A stretch of DNA of 33,429 nucleotides from Rhodospirillaceae bacterium (GCA_018700655.1 JABIUG010000434.1:1-33429); one strand, 5' to 3'. Shown: positions 1 to 15,196, numbered from the stretch's first letter. Notes: generated by a model from the letters alone, not told the origin. Made by a program: numbers and translations.

Positions 1-2951
<2,951 letters not shown>

Positions 2952-2973
2952 GGCTAAGGCGTTGCTGATCGGC

Positions 2974-4092
2974 CTAGACCCGCATCGGCATCAGGACATA
3001 AAGCGTCCGGTCGTCGCTGGTGTCGTGCACGATCGTGGGTGAGACCGCATCGGCCATGCGGAAGCGGATCTGTTCGCCCTCGAAGTTCTGCGCCATCTCC
3101 AGCACGTAGCGGGAGTTGAAGCCGATTTCGATCGAAGGGCCATCGTAGTCGACCGGCAGTTCTTCTTCGCCTGATGCGCTGTCGGGGCTGTTGGCCGAAA
3201 GCACCAGGCGTTCGGGCTCGAGCGCAAGCTTGATCGAGCGCGACTTGTCGGTCGAGATCGCCGCCATACGATCGACTGCCTGAATGAAACTTGCCGCCGA
3301 CATCTCGAGCATCTTGTCATTGCCCTGGGGAATGACCCGCTCGTAATCGGGGAAGGTGCCGTCGATCAGCTTGGAGGTCAGCACCACGGTGTCGAAGGCA
3401 AAACGGATCTTGGTGTCGGAAAGCTCGATCGCGACCGCGCCGTCGATCTCGTCAACCAGCTTGCGCAGTTCGGCTACCGCCTTGCGCGGCACGATGATGC
3501 CGGGCATGCCGCCGGCGCCATCGGGCTGTTCGGAGTCGATTCGGGCCAGGCGATGGCCATCGGTTGCCACGGCGCGCAGCATCGGGCCGCCATCGGTCTC
3601 GGCGCTGTGGAGATAGATGCCGTTGAGGTAATAGCGGGTTTCTTCGGTCGAGATCGCAAACCGGGTCTTGTCGACCAGGCGGCGCAGCTCGGAGGCTGGC
3701 AGCGCAAAGCTGTGGCTGAAATCGCTGCCCGACATGACCGGAAAGTCCTCCGGCGGCAGGCAGGGCAGGCGGAAATGGATGCGCCCGCAGGAGATCGAGA
3801 GGCGGCCGGAATCGCCGGTTGCGTCGAGCGCTACTTCCGAGCCCTCGGGAAGCTTGCGGCAGATGTCATAGAGCACATGGGCCGGCGCCGTCGTCGCCCC
3901 GGCAACCTGCAGGTCGGCCGGTACCGCTTCCACCACCTCGAGATCCATATCGGTCGCGGTCAGGCGCAGGCTGTTATCGGATGCCTCGAGCCGCACATTG
4001 GAAAGAATCGGGATGGTGTTGCGCCGTTCGACGACACTTTGTACGTGTGCCAGCGCCCTCAGCAGAACGGCACGTTCGATAGCCAGCTTCAT
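2974..4092 (-). CDS. dnaN: DNA polymerase III subunit beta (sliding clamp)
   Basis: MKLAIERAVLLRALAHVQSVVERRNTIPILSNV... to ...LYVLMPMRV. ORF extends to 4167 but the family start is at 4092. Confidence 0.97.
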   Translation of the reverse strand: MKLAIERAVLLRALAHVQSVVERRNTIPILSNVRLEASDNSLRLTATDMDLEVVEAVPADLQVAGATTAPAHVLYDICRKLPEGSEVALDATGDSGRLSISCGRIHFRLPCLPPEDFPVMSGSDFSHSFALPASELRRLVDKTRFAISTEETRYYLNGIYLHSAETDGGPMLRAVATDGHRLARIDSEQPDGAGGMPGIIVPRKAVAELRKLVDEIDGAVAIELSDTKIRFAFDTVVLTSKLIDGTFPDYERVIPQGNDKMLEMSAASFIQAVDRMAAISTDKSRSIKLALEPERLVLSANSPDSASGEEELPVDYDGPSIEIGFNSRYVLEMAQNFEGEQIRFRMADAVSPTIVHDTSDDRTLYVLMPMRV

Positions 4093-4199
4093 GAATTCAA
4101 GTCCGTAAGGGTGGGTGATCAACCGCCTCAGCACACCCGGATCCGGTGCGGAAAATTCAGCGTACAACAGCGATCATCTCAGGATCACAGATAGTAACA

Positions 4200-4235
4200 G
4201 AAAGACCCCGGAAACGCTAGTTTCCGGGGGCTTTC
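4200..4235. terminator. Strong hairpin between dnaA and dnaN (terminator or attenuator-like)
   Basis: gaaagaCCCCGGAAAC-gcta-GTTTCCGGGGgctttc; perfect 10-bp GC-rich core stem flanked by GAAAG/CTTTC. Confidence 0.7.
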
Positions 4236-4262
4236 AGAGAGGCTGTAAGTGTCTGAAAAGGC

Positions 4263-5666
4263 TCAGCTTTCCAGCATGCGTTCCAACAATTCCACATCCT
4301 CGGCGAAGGCGGGGTCACCGGCCATCAATTCTTCCACCTTGCGCACGCCGTGCATCACCGTCGTGTGGTCGCGCCCGCCAAACTTGCGGCCGATCTCGGG
4401 CAGGCTGCGGCTGGTCAGGCGCTTGGCCAGATACATCGCGATCTGGCGCGGCCGGGCGATCGCCCTCTGCTTGCGTGCCGAGACCATGTCGGCCATGCGG
4501 ATGTTGAAGTGTTCGGCGACCTTTTTCTGAATTTCCTCGATCGTGACGCGCCGGTCCTGGGCACGCAGCAGGTCGCGCAGCAGTTCCTGGGTCGAATCCA
4601 GCGTGATCGGCTGGCCGACCAACTGGGCATGAGCCAGAACACGGTTCAGGGCGCCTTCAAGCTCACGCACGTTCGATGAAATCTTGTGCGCTAGGAACTC
4701 CATCACACGCTGGGGCACCACGACATCGGGGAACTGGCTGGCCTTGGTCTCGAGGATGCCCAGACGCAGCTCATAATCGGCCGGGTGGATATCGGCCACC
4801 AGGCCCCAGCCCAGACGCGAGCGCAGACGCTCTTCCATGCCGTCGAGATCACTTGGCGAGCGGTCGCCCGAGATCACGACCTGCCGGTTCTGATCGACCA
4901 GTGCGTTGAACGTGTGGAAGAACTCTTCCTGGGTCGAATCCTTGCCGGCGATGAACTGGATGTCGTCGATCATCAGCACGTCGACCGCACGGAACTGATC
5001 CTTGAACGCCATCGTGTCCTTGTAGCGGATCGCCCGGATGAACTTGTACATGAACTTCTCGGCCGACATGTAGAGCACGCGACGGCCGGGTTTCTTGGTC
5101 CGGATGTGCCAGGCGATGGCATGCATCAGATGGGTCTTGCCCAGGCCGACGCCGCCATAGAGGAAAAGCGGGTTGAAGGTGACCGAGTCGGCCGCGGCGA
5201 CGCGCTGGGCCGCGGCATGGGCAAATTCGTTGGTTTTGCCCACGACGAAGTTCTCGAAGGTGAACCGGGGATCCAGGCTGGCGGCAAGCTGGTCGGCTTC
5301 GGCCGAAGCATCGAGTGCGTTGCCGTCATGGCGAATCAGGTCGAGATCACGGCGCACCGGCGTTACCTCGCGCCGTGGGGCACGGCGTTCCGGTTTGCCC
5401 ACCTTGATCATGATTCCGGTGACCGATTCGTTCTCGCCGCACCAGAGGTCATGGAGGCGTTCGCCGCAGCGAGACATCACCCAATCCTTCATGTTGCCGC
5501 TGGGAACACGCATCACGACCTCGTTGCCCGAGACGCCATCGAGCGACAACGGACGCAACCATGTCTTGAAAGCGGCTTCACCCAACTCAGCGCGAAGGCG
5601 ACCCCGCACGCGCTTCCATTGGTCCTCGACATCCTGATCCATCTTAACCGGCTCTGACGCCATCAA
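4263..5666 (-). CDS. dnaA: Chromosomal replication initiator protein DnaA
   Basis: FLYGGVGLGKTHLMHAI, VLMIDDIQFIAGK, C-terminal GGRDHTTVMHGVRKVEEL DnaA-box-binding signature. Confidence 0.97.
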   Translation of the reverse strand: MMASEPVKMDQDVEDQWKRVRGRLRAELGEAAFKTWLRPLSLDGVSGNEVVMRVPSGNMKDWVMSRCGERLHDLWCGENESVTGIMIKVGKPERRAPRREVTPVRRDLDLIRHDGNALDASAEADQLAASLDPRFTFENFVVGKTNEFAHAAAQRVAAADSVTFNPLFLYGGVGLGKTHLMHAIAWHIRTKKPGRRVLYMSAEKFMYKFIRAIRYKDTMAFKDQFRAVDVLMIDDIQFIAGKDSTQEEFFHTFNALVDQNRQVVISGDRSPSDLDGMEERLRSRLGWGLVADIHPADYELRLGILETKASQFPDVVVPQRVMEFLAHKISSNVRELEGALNRVLAHAQLVGQPITLDSTQELLRDLLRAQDRRVTIEEIQKKVAEHFNIRMADMVSARKQRAIARPRQIAMYLAKRLTSRSLPEIGRKFGGRDHTTVMHGVRKVEELMAGDPAFAEDVELLERMLES

Positions 5667-6175
5667 TACTCTCCATAATCAATCACCGCGCGGCACTGGC
5701 AGTGCTGGTCCGATCCACGATGGGTCGGCCTCACGCTGCGCTTGCGCCAAGTGGTGTAACTACCCAAAGATGAAGGGAAAAATCATTCCCGATAGACTTT
5801 AACGCGAGACCAGAAAACAACGACTGATGAATCATGTAATGTTTTGGAAAATCGTTTGATTTCAATAGGTTAATCAAAAGACGTCACTCCATCACAGCGC
5901 CCCGCCGGTTCGGCAAAGGCAGATCTCCCAGTTCTCGCGTTCCGTGCGGCAGAGCGACCTCGAGGGTTACGATGACGGCATCCGTCACCGGGTTCGATGG
6001 TCTGGCGTTGTTGCTTTTTGCCCCGCCGGAACTGTTCTTCTTGAGGTCGGTCCCGCGACCTGGAGATGACCATAAAGCAAACGCCGTCGCGGAAACAACT
6101 GGATCAAAATCGGAACACCCGCCGTTCCGAAAAGGAAGCACGCATAACGTGTATTTTGAATTTGTGTAAGCAAAA

Positions 6176-6212
6176 TGAAAAACGCGCCGGACCGTTCGGT
6201 CCGACGCGTCTT
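6176..6212 (-). terminator. Rho-independent terminator of rpsT
   Basis: Minus strand reads GACGCGTCGGACCGAACGGTCCGGCGCGTTTTTCATTTTG: hairpin plus T-tract just after the rpsT stop at 6249. Confidence 0.8.
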
Positions 6213-6248
6213 GATCACATCATGGTGTGCGGCCGCAAGGCCAGCAGA

Positions 6249-6509
6249 CTACATCTTGGCTACGCGCTGGGCGAGACGGGACACCTTTCGCGACGCGGCG
6301 TTGCGATGAAGCAATCCGCTCTTGGCTCCGCGCATAATTTCTGGCTGTGCATCTCGCAGCGCCAAGGTCGCCGCATCCTTGTCACCAGAGGTGATTGCCT
6401 CTTCGACTCGACGCAGGTAGCTGCGAATCCGGCTCACACGGTTGCGGTTAATGGCGGTTCGCCGGGCGGTCTGGCGCACGCGCTTCTTGGCTTGCATGGA
6501 GTTGGCCAT
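6249..6509 (-). CDS. rpsT: 30S ribosomal protein S20
   Basis: [39 protein letters not shown]...; typical bS20. Confidence 0.95.
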   Translation of the reverse strand: MANSMQAKKRVRQTARRTAINRNRVSRIRSYLRRVEEAITSGDKDAATLALRDAQPEIMRGAKSGLLHRNAASRKVSRLAQRVAKM

Positions 6510-6713
6510 GGAATCTCCTGGCGCTTGGGTTCTGTTCGGGTCGCGGTTTATAGCGACGCACTCAAGGTGCGTCAACGGCAAGGAATCCGGCGATTCGGTT
6601 GTCAGCCGTCAACGCCCGGAACGAATTGGAAAAGCAACGTATTTGCGAATCGCTCATTGCCTCGACCCGATCGCCAGATATTCCGCAGATATTCCATAGA
6701 CGGTCGGAACGGT

Positions 6714-7547
6714 TCAACGCTGGCACCGGCTACAAAAGTAGGTCGACCGATTCGCCTGCACGATGCGGCCAATGTGGCCCTCGCAGCCCCTGGTCGGGCA
6801 GGGACTGTCTTCGCGGTCATAGACCCGGAAATTGTGCTGGAAGTATCCAAGTTCGCCATTGGCCTGGCGATGGTCGCGCAGTGATGAGCCCCCCGCAGCA
6901 ATCGCTTCACGCAGAACATCGATCACGGCAGGCACCAGCCGCTCGCAGCGTTTGCCGGCAACACTGCCGGCAAGCCTGCGGGGCGAGATGCCGGCGCGGT
7001 TGAGCGCTTCACAGGCATAGATGTTGCCGACTCCGCCGACGACGCGCTGGTCGAGCAGGGCCGACTTGATCGGTGTCGCCTTACCCGCCAGCCGCCCGGA
7101 GAGATGGGCAGGCGTGAAGGCATCCTCCAGCGGGTCGGGTGCCAGCTTGGCCAGCAGGGGGTGATCGGCCTCTTGCCTGGATGTTGTCAGGGTCATCAAA
7201 CCGAATCGGCGGTGATCGTTGTAGACGACCTGCATGCCGTCATCGGTGGTGAAGACGACATGATCGTGGCGGTCGGCCGGTTGGTTGCTGCCGCGCGGTT
7301 GTATGGTCATCCGGCCCGACATGCCCAGATGGCAGATCAGGACCTGGCCGTCATCGAGATCAAACAGCAGGTACTTTGCCCGGCGGCGCAGCGCCGTGAC
7401 GGTTCTGCCGGTGATGCGATCGACAAACCCGTCGGGGAACGGAATGCGCAGGTTTGGCCGGCGCTGTTCGACCAGAGCCAGGACATGACCCCGCAGCACG
7501 GGGTCGAGTCCACGGCGAACGGTTTCGACTTCGGGCAGTTCGGGCAT
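6714..7547 (-). CDS. mutM: Formamidopyrimidine-DNA glycosylase
   Basis: [18 protein letters not shown]..., C-terminal zinc finger [28 protein letters not shown]. Confidence 0.96.
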   Translation of the reverse strand: MPELPEVETVRRGLDPVLRGHVLALVEQRRPNLRIPFPDGFVDRITGRTVTALRRRAKYLLFDLDDGQVLICHLGMSGRMTIQPRGSNQPADRHDHVVFTTDDGMQVVYNDHRRFGLMTLTTSRQEADHPLLAKLAPDPLEDAFTPAHLSGRLAGKATPIKSALLDQRVVGGVGNIYACEALNRAGISPRRLAGSVAGKRCERLVPAVIDVLREAIAAGGSSLRDHRQANGELGYFQHNFRVYDREDSPCPTRGCEGHIGRIVQANRSTYFCSRCQR

Positions 7548-7698
7548 CACGCTGCCTTGGTTGGTTGATCCGGGGACAGTCTCTCACGATGTAGAGTGTA
7601 CCGCCGGGTCGATCAACGCTCTGCCTGTCCAAGGCAACGTGTTGATCGCGAAATCGGTCTATGGCCCCGACGCCGGGGCGGGGTTAAGGTCCGCCGCC

Positions 7699-8454
7699 AT
7701 GACAAACACCGACCAGATCGATCACGCCACCCGATTCGGCGAGCAGCGAGTCGCCGAAGACGACAAGGCACGCATGGTGCGTGATGTCTTTGACAGTGTC
7801 GCATCGCGATATGACCTGATGAACGATCTGATGTCGGCAGGCGTCCACCGCCTGTGGAAACGCGAGATGGTTTCGCTCATCGCGCGCGACATCCCCGCCG
7901 GTCGGGTTGTCGATGTCGCCGGTGGCACCGGCGATATCGCCTTTCGCCTGCTTGAGCGTGGCTTCGAGGTCGAGATTGTCGACATCAATGCGGCGATGCT
8001 TTCGGTTGGTCGTGATCGGGCGCTCGACAAGGCGCTGACGAAGGGGCTGACCTGGACCTGCGGTGATGCCGAAGCGCTGCCGATGCCCAATGGTTGTGCC
8101 GATGCCTACACGATCGCGTTCGGCATCCGCAATGTCACCCATCTTGAACGCGCCCTTGCCGAAGCACGCCGTGTGTTGCGCCCCGGGGGCCGGTTTGCCT
8201 GCCTGGAGTTCGGCCATGTCGTGCTGCCCGGCCTCGATACGATCTATCGGCAATGGTCCGATCACGTTTTGCCGCAGCTGGGTTCGGCTGTCGCAGGCGA
8301 TCGCGAATCCTACCAGTACCTGGTCGAGAGCATTCGCCGTTTCCCCGAACAAGCGCGGTTTGCCGCCATGGTCGGCGACGCCGGGTTGGCCCATGTCGCG
8401 ACCGCCAATCTCTCCGGGGGTATCGCGGCGCTCACCACAGCATGGCGCCTGTGA
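7699..8454 (+). CDS. ubiE: Ubiquinone/menaquinone biosynthesis C-methyltransferase UbiE
   Basis: VFDSVASRYDLMNDLMSAGVHRLWKREMV, VVDVAGGTGDIAFRLL; family start at 7699. Confidence 0.95.
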   Translation: MTNTDQIDHATRFGEQRVAEDDKARMVRDVFDSVASRYDLMNDLMSAGVHRLWKREMVSLIARDIPAGRVVDVAGGTGDIAFRLLERGFEVEIVDINAAMLSVGRDRALDKALTKGLTWTCGDAEALPMPNGCADAYTIAFGIRNVTHLERALAEARRVLRPGGRFACLEFGHVVLPGLDTIYRQWSDHVLPQLGSAVAGDRESYQYLVESIRRFPEQARFAAMVGDAGLAHVATANLSGGIAALTTAWRL

Positions 8455-8473
8455 CGCTGGGCCAGGCAGAACG

Positions 8474-10030
8474 ATGACCGGGCCCCTGCAGACAGCGCGT
8501 AACCTGGCGCGGCTTTTTGCCATTGCGCGCACCCTGTCGCGTCACGATGCTCTGTTCCCGCTTGAGCTTGCCGGTGTTGCGCCACCCATCGTCTGGGCGG
8601 CAAAGCTGGTCTCTGCCCACGATGCGACGGGCCGGCCCGGGCAGCGCCTTGCCCGTGCGCTGCAGGAACTGGGACCCAGCTTCGTCAAGGTCGGCCAGCT
8701 TCTCTCGGTACGACCGGATCTGGTCGGCGAAGAGATCGCCGATGATCTCGCCGCCCTGCAGGATCACCTGCCGGCGTACCCCACCGAAGAAGCACGCGCG
8801 ACGATCGAACGTGAACTTGGCGAGCCGGTCGATGTTCTGTTCGTGCGCTTCGAGGACAAGCCGGTCGCGGCTGCTTCGATCGCCCAGGTCCACAAGGCCG
8901 AAACGACCGATGGTCGCACGGTCGCGGTCAAGGTGCTGCGCCCCGGTATCGGCGAGATCCTTGCCAGCGATCTCGACCTTGCCCACTGGATCGCGACGCT
9001 GATGGAACGCGCCAGGCCCGATCTTGCGCGCCTGAAGGCGGTCCAGGTTGTTGCGACCCTGCGTGAATGGGTCGATGTCGAACTTGATCTCAGGCTCGAA
9101 GCGGCGGCGGCCGACGAGCTTTCCGAAAACATGGCCGATGATCCTGGCTTCCGTGTGCCCGAGGTCGACTGGCAGCGCACGACCGAACACGTCCTTACCC
9201 TGGAGTGGGTCGACGGCCATCCGATTGATGAACGTGAGGCTCTGATCGCTGCCGGCCATGATCCTGACGCCCTCGTCGCCCAGGCGGCGCGCGCCTTCTT
9301 CAATCAGGTATTTCGCGACGGTTTTTTCCACGCCGACATGCATCCAGGCAACATGTTCGTCGATCAGGACGGCGTTATCGTTGCGATCGATTTCGGCATC
9401 ATGGGCAGGCTCGACCGTTTCACCCGTCTCACGCTGGCCGAAATGCTGCTGGGGTTCCTCACGCGCGACTACAAACGTGTCGCCGATGTGCATTTCGAGG
9501 CCGGGTATGTTCCGCGCGACCGCTCACGCGAACTTTTCACCCAGGCCTGCCGTTCGATCGGCGAGCCGATCCTGGGCAGACCGCTGACCGAGATCTCGAT
9601 CGCGCGCCTGCTGGCCCAGCTCTTCGGCGTCACCGAACAGTTCGGCATGCCGACCCAGCCCCAGCTTCTGCTGCTGCAGAAGACCATGGTGATCACCGAA
9701 GGGATCGGGCGCGCCCTGGCGCCGGAACTCAACATGTGGGCTCTGGCCCAGCCGCTGATCGAGGACTGGGCAGTGCGTAACCTGTCGCCACCGGCCAGGG
9801 CCTATGATGCCCTCCAGAAAGGCAGCGAAACCCTGCGCCGTCTGCCTGAACTGGCCCAGAAGGTCGAAGGCATCATCGACGAAACCGCCGCCTCGGGATT
9901 TCGTCTCCATGCCGACACGGTCGATGATCTCGCACGCCGCCGCGCGCAATCGGGCGGCCGTACCATGTTATGGCTCTGGGCGCTCTCGGCGCTTGCCCTG
10001 CTTGTGGCCCTGATCGCCCTGATTGCCTGA
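8474..10030 (+). CDS. ubiB: Ubiquinone biosynthesis protein UbiB (ABC1/ADCK atypical kinase)
   Basis: GPSFVKVGQLLSVRPDLVGEEIADDLAALQDHLP, PVAAASIAQVHKAET, GFFHADMHPGNMFVD, two C-terminal hydrophobic helices. Confidence 0.94.
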   Translation: MTGPLQTARNLARLFAIARTLSRHDALFPLELAGVAPPIVWAAKLVSAHDATGRPGQRLARALQELGPSFVKVGQLLSVRPDLVGEEIADDLAALQDHLPAYPTEEARATIERELGEPVDVLFVRFEDKPVAAASIAQVHKAETTDGRTVAVKVLRPGIGEILASDLDLAHWIATLMERARPDLARLKAVQVVATLREWVDVELDLRLEAAAADELSENMADDPGFRVPEVDWQRTTEHVLTLEWVDGHPIDEREALIAAGHDPDALVAQAARAFFNQVFRDGFFHADMHPGNMFVDQDGVIVAIDFGIMGRLDRFTRLTLAEMLLGFLTRDYKRVADVHFEAGYVPRDRSRELFTQACRSIGEPILGRPLTEISIARLLAQLFGVTEQFGMPTQPQLLLLQKTMVITEGIGRALAPELNMWALAQPLIEDWAVRNLSPPARAYDALQKGSETLRRLPELAQKVEGIIDETAASGFRLHADTVDDLARRRAQSGGRTMLWLWALSALALLVALIALIA

Positions 10031-10039
10031 ACCGGACCG

Positions 10040-10963
10040 TTACCGCCGTGCGGGGTGGACTGTGTTGGGCAGGCAGGCGGCGATGATGTCGGCCAGCTTT
10101 TCGACCAGGGCCATGCGCGGATAAGCCTTGCGGAGGGTGAGCCGGACGGTGCGTCCCGCGGTGCCGCTTTCTTCGCTGCGCACGGCGATGCCGGAATCGG
10201 TGACCCAGCCCGATGCAAGGCTCATTGCCGGGACGAGGGTGATGCCCTCCCCCGCACCCACCAGTGCAAGAATCGTCGCCAGGCTGGTCTGCTGCGTTCT
10301 GGGGCCGCCGTTTCGCCGGGTCAGTGTCCTGTCGAGTTTGCATGCGTCATAGATCTGGTCGCGCAGGCAGTGGCCATCCGACAGGAGCAGCAATTCGCCG
10401 GGTTCGATCTGCGTGACATCGACCACATCCTGGTCGGTGAGGGGATGATCGTTCGGCATCGCGATCCAGAAGGGTTCGTCGTAAAGCACGATTTCGGTGA
10501 GGTTCGTGCGTGTCGGGCTGGTCGCGAGGATCGCCACATCCAGGGCGCCGTCGGTCAGCCGGTCTTCGAGGCGATCGGTCAAACCCTCGATCAGTTCCAG
10601 CGTGATATGCGGCAGATAACGTTTGATGACCGGTAACAGCAGAGGCGTCAGATAGGGGCCGATCGTGGGCGGCATGCCGATCCTGCAGGCGCCGACCAGG
10701 GGGTCCTTGTGAGCGGCGGCAAGCTGTTCCATCGCAGCGACGTTGCGCAGGATTTCGCGTGCCTGCCCGACGATCCGCCCGCCGATCCCGGTCAGTCCGA
10801 CATGGCGCTTGGTGCGTTCGAATAGCGTGACGCCAAGGCGCTCTTCGAGCTTGCGCAACTGACCACTGAGCGCGGGCTGGCTGGCATTGCAGCGGGTCGC
10901 GGCCCTGCCGAAATGCAGCTCCTCGGCGACCGCGACGAGGTATTCGAGATCTCTTGTGTTCAT
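10040..10963 (-). CDS. oxyR: LysR-family hydrogen peroxide-responsive regulator, OxyR-like
   Basis: MNTRDLEYLVAVAEELHFGRAATRCNASQPALSGQLRKLEERLGVTLFERT; GHCLRDQIYDAC matches the OxyR redox-Cys spacing; divergent from katG. Confidence 0.85.
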   Translation of the reverse strand: MNTRDLEYLVAVAEELHFGRAATRCNASQPALSGQLRKLEERLGVTLFERTKRHVGLTGIGGRIVGQAREILRNVAAMEQLAAAHKDPLVGACRIGMPPTIGPYLTPLLLPVIKRYLPHITLELIEGLTDRLEDRLTDGALDVAILATSPTRTNLTEIVLYDEPFWIAMPNDHPLTDQDVVDVTQIEPGELLLLSDGHCLRDQIYDACKLDRTLTRRNGGPRTQQTSLATILALVGAGEGITLVPAMSLASGWVTDSGIAVRSEESGTAGRTVRLTLRKAYPRMALVEKLADIIAACLPNTVHPARR

Positions 10964-11005
10964 GTTTACGCCCAGATGTTCAAGCCATGGAGAACCTATC
11001 ACTCG

Positions 11006-11024
11006 TCATCGATAATACCGATGA
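11006..11024. promoter_or_regulatory. Candidate OxyR/LysR binding site in the oxyR-katG divergent intergenic region
   Basis: TCATCG-ATAATAC-CGATGA, perfect 6-bp inverted repeat with a 7-nt spacer, fits the LysR T-N11-A format; 42 bp from the oxyR start. Confidence 0.55.
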
Positions 11025-11110
11025 GAACGATTAGTTAACTCGATTTCTCTTATATGTGTGCTTTCCTTATATTCTGCCCAACGCCACCCCGAGGACCGGA
11101 GGAAGAACTC

Positions 11111-13254
<2,144 letters not shown>

Positions 13255-13285
13255 TCGGGCCAACGAAACTGAAGTCGGAACCTCT

Positions 13286-13310
13286 GGGGCGGGCCGTTGC
13301 GGTCCGCCCC
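13286..13310 (+). terminator. Hairpin downstream of katG
   Basis: GGGGCGGgccgttgcggtCCGCCCC followed by a short atttcg; weak T-tract. Confidence 0.5.
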
Positions 13311-13421
13311 ATTTCGTATGGGATCATGGCCCGTTTCGGCCAATTTCCGGCGGTAAAGCCCGGGCGATGAAAAACGGGTCGTAATGCTCTATATTGTGCA
13401 CTGCATCATGGGACGCGAACG

Positions 13422-14627
13422 ATGCTGAACGACAAGCGCATCCTGCTCGTCATCTCAGGCGGCATTGCCGCCTACAAGTCACTTGAACTGATTCGCCTGC
13501 TCCAGGACAGGGGCGCATCGGTGCGCTGTGTCATGACTGCGGGCGCTCAGCAGTTTGTCACGCCGCTCGCGGCTGCCGCGCTTTCGGGTGACAAGGTCTT
13601 TACCGAACTTTTCTCGCTGACCGACGAAGCCGACATGGGCCATATCCGCCTTTCGCGCGAAGCCGACCTGGTTGTGGTCGCGCCCGCGACCGCCGATCTG
13701 ATGGCCAGGATGGCTGCGGGCCTGGCCGATGATCTTGCCACCACCGTGCTGCTTGCGACCGACAAACCTGTCCTGATCGCGCCGGCCATGAACACCATGA
13801 TGTGGGATCACGCCGCGACCCGGCGCAATACCGCCCGTCTGGTCGCCGATGGCATTGCCATGGTCGGACCCGAAGCCGGCGATCTCGCCTGTGGTGAAGT
13901 CGGTTCCGGACGCATGAGCCAGCCTGGCGATATCGTCACTGCGGTCGAAACAATGCTTGCCGGTACAGGCGAGCGCCCGCTTGCCGGGCGTCATGCCCTG
14001 GTCACCAGCGGGCCGACCCACGAGCCGATCGATCCCGTGCGTTACATCGCCAACCGTTCCTCGGGTAAACAGGGCCATGCCATTGCCGCGGCCTGTGCCC
14101 GGTTGGGCGCGAAGGTCACGCTGGTTTCGGGCCCCGTGGCGCTGGCCGACCCCGCAGGCGTCGATGTCGTTAGGGTCGAAACCGCACGCGACATGCTGAG
14201 CGCCTGTGAAGGTGCCCTGCCTGCCGATGTCGCGGTCTGTGCCGCAGCCGTCGCCGATTGGCGGGTTGCCCAGGCAGCCGAAACCAAGATGAAGAAAAAC
14301 GGCAGTGGTCTGCCCGATCTCGAACTCGCCGAAAATCCCGATATCCTGGCCACGCTCTCGGCCCGCAACCACGGCCGGCCCGCTCTGATGGTCGGCTTTG
14401 CCGCCGAGACCGGCGATGTCGTGGCCTATGCCCAGACCAAACTCGCCGCCAAGGGCTGTGACTGGATCGTCGCCAACGATGTCTCGCCTTCCAGCGGGAC
14501 CTTCGGCGGCGACGACAACACGGTCCATCTCGTCAGCGCCGGCGGGGTCGAGGACTGGCCGCGCATGGCCAAGGACCAGGTCGGCGAACGGCTCGCGCGG
14601 CGCATCGCCGATCACCTCGCCGCATGA
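13422..14627 (+). CDS. coaBC: Bifunctional phosphopantothenoylcysteine decarboxylase / phosphopantothenate-cysteine ligase
   Basis: [68 protein letters not shown]. Confidence 0.96.
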   Translation: MLNDKRILLVISGGIAAYKSLELIRLLQDRGASVRCVMTAGAQQFVTPLAAAALSGDKVFTELFSLTDEADMGHIRLSREADLVVVAPATADLMARMAAGLADDLATTVLLATDKPVLIAPAMNTMMWDHAATRRNTARLVADGIAMVGPEAGDLACGEVGSGRMSQPGDIVTAVETMLAGTGERPLAGRHALVTSGPTHEPIDPVRYIANRSSGKQGHAIAAACARLGAKVTLVSGPVALADPAGVDVVRVETARDMLSACEGALPADVAVCAAAVADWRVAQAAETKMKKNGSGLPDLELAENPDILATLSARNHGRPALMVGFAAETGDVVAYAQTKLAAKGCDWIVANDVSPSSGTFGGDDNTVHLVSAGGVEDWPRMAKDQVGERLARRIADHLAA

Positions 14628-15073
14628 GCGTTGCCGTGCGCATCCTGTGCCTGCCCCATAGCGAGGGCCTGGCGCTTCCGGCCTATGCCACGCCGGGCTC
14701 GGCAGGCATGGATCTGCGCGCCGCGATCGAGGATGGGGTTGCGCTTGCGCCGGGTTGCCACGCCATGCTTGCCACCGGCCTCGCGATTGCGCTGCCTGAT
14801 GGTTACGAGGCGCAGATCCGGCCGCGCTCCGGGCTCGCCGCCAAGCACGGTGTCACGGTGCTCAACAGCCCGGGCACGGTCGACAGCGATTATCGCGGCG
14901 AGATAAAGGTCCTGCTGATCAACCACGGCCGGGAGGCCTTCACCATCGCGCGCGGCGAACGTATCGCCCAGATGGTCATCGCCCCGGTCACCCAGGTCAC
15001 GCTGCAGGAAGTTGCGGAGCTCGACGCAACCGAACGCGGCAGTGGCGGCCACGGCTCGACCGGTACCAGCTAG
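14624..15073 (+). CDS. dut: dUTP diphosphatase
   Basis: [66 protein letters not shown] overlap with coaBC. Confidence 0.96.
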   Translation: MSVAVRILCLPHSEGLALPAYATPGSAGMDLRAAIEDGVALAPGCHAMLATGLAIALPDGYEAQIRPRSGLAAKHGVTVLNSPGTVDSDYRGEIKVLLINHGREAFTIARGERIAQMVIAPVTQVTLQEVAELDATERGSGGHGSTGTS

Positions 15074-15120
15074 AGCCCGATCGGCTCAGATCGCATCGAT
15101 CAGAGCCGTGAATCGGTCTC
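15073..15120. repeat. Palindrome 1 of a composite intergenic element
   Basis: gagcccgat-CGGCTCaGATCG-cat-CGATCaGAGCCG-tga-atcggtctc; begins on the last base of the dut stop codon. Confidence 0.75.
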
Positions 15121-15134
15121 TAAACATTTGAAGA

Positions 15135-15184
15135 AGAGCAAGATTCACATAACAGGTCGCCTCGACCTGACATCATCTTGCTCT
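15135..15184. repeat. Palindrome 2 of a composite intergenic element (nested hairpin)
   Basis: AGAGCAAGAT-tcacataa-CAGGTCG-cct-CGACCTG-acatc-ATCTTGCTCT; outer 10-bp and inner 7-bp perfect stems. Confidence 0.8.
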
Positions 15185-15196
15185 GGGAAACCCGTC

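Noticed and set aside
5884-6218. Small ORFs in the dnaA-rpsT gap (5884-6141, 5985-6218, 5972-6169)
   Set aside because: Overlapping in several frames, no SD support and no recognisable homology; the region also contains the rpsT terminator.
8432-9493. 353-aa minus-strand ORF
   Set aside because: Fully antisense to ubiB; composition is typical of a GC-rich shadow ORF.
13479-14615. 378-aa minus-strand ORF
   Set aside because: Antisense to coaBC, no family features.
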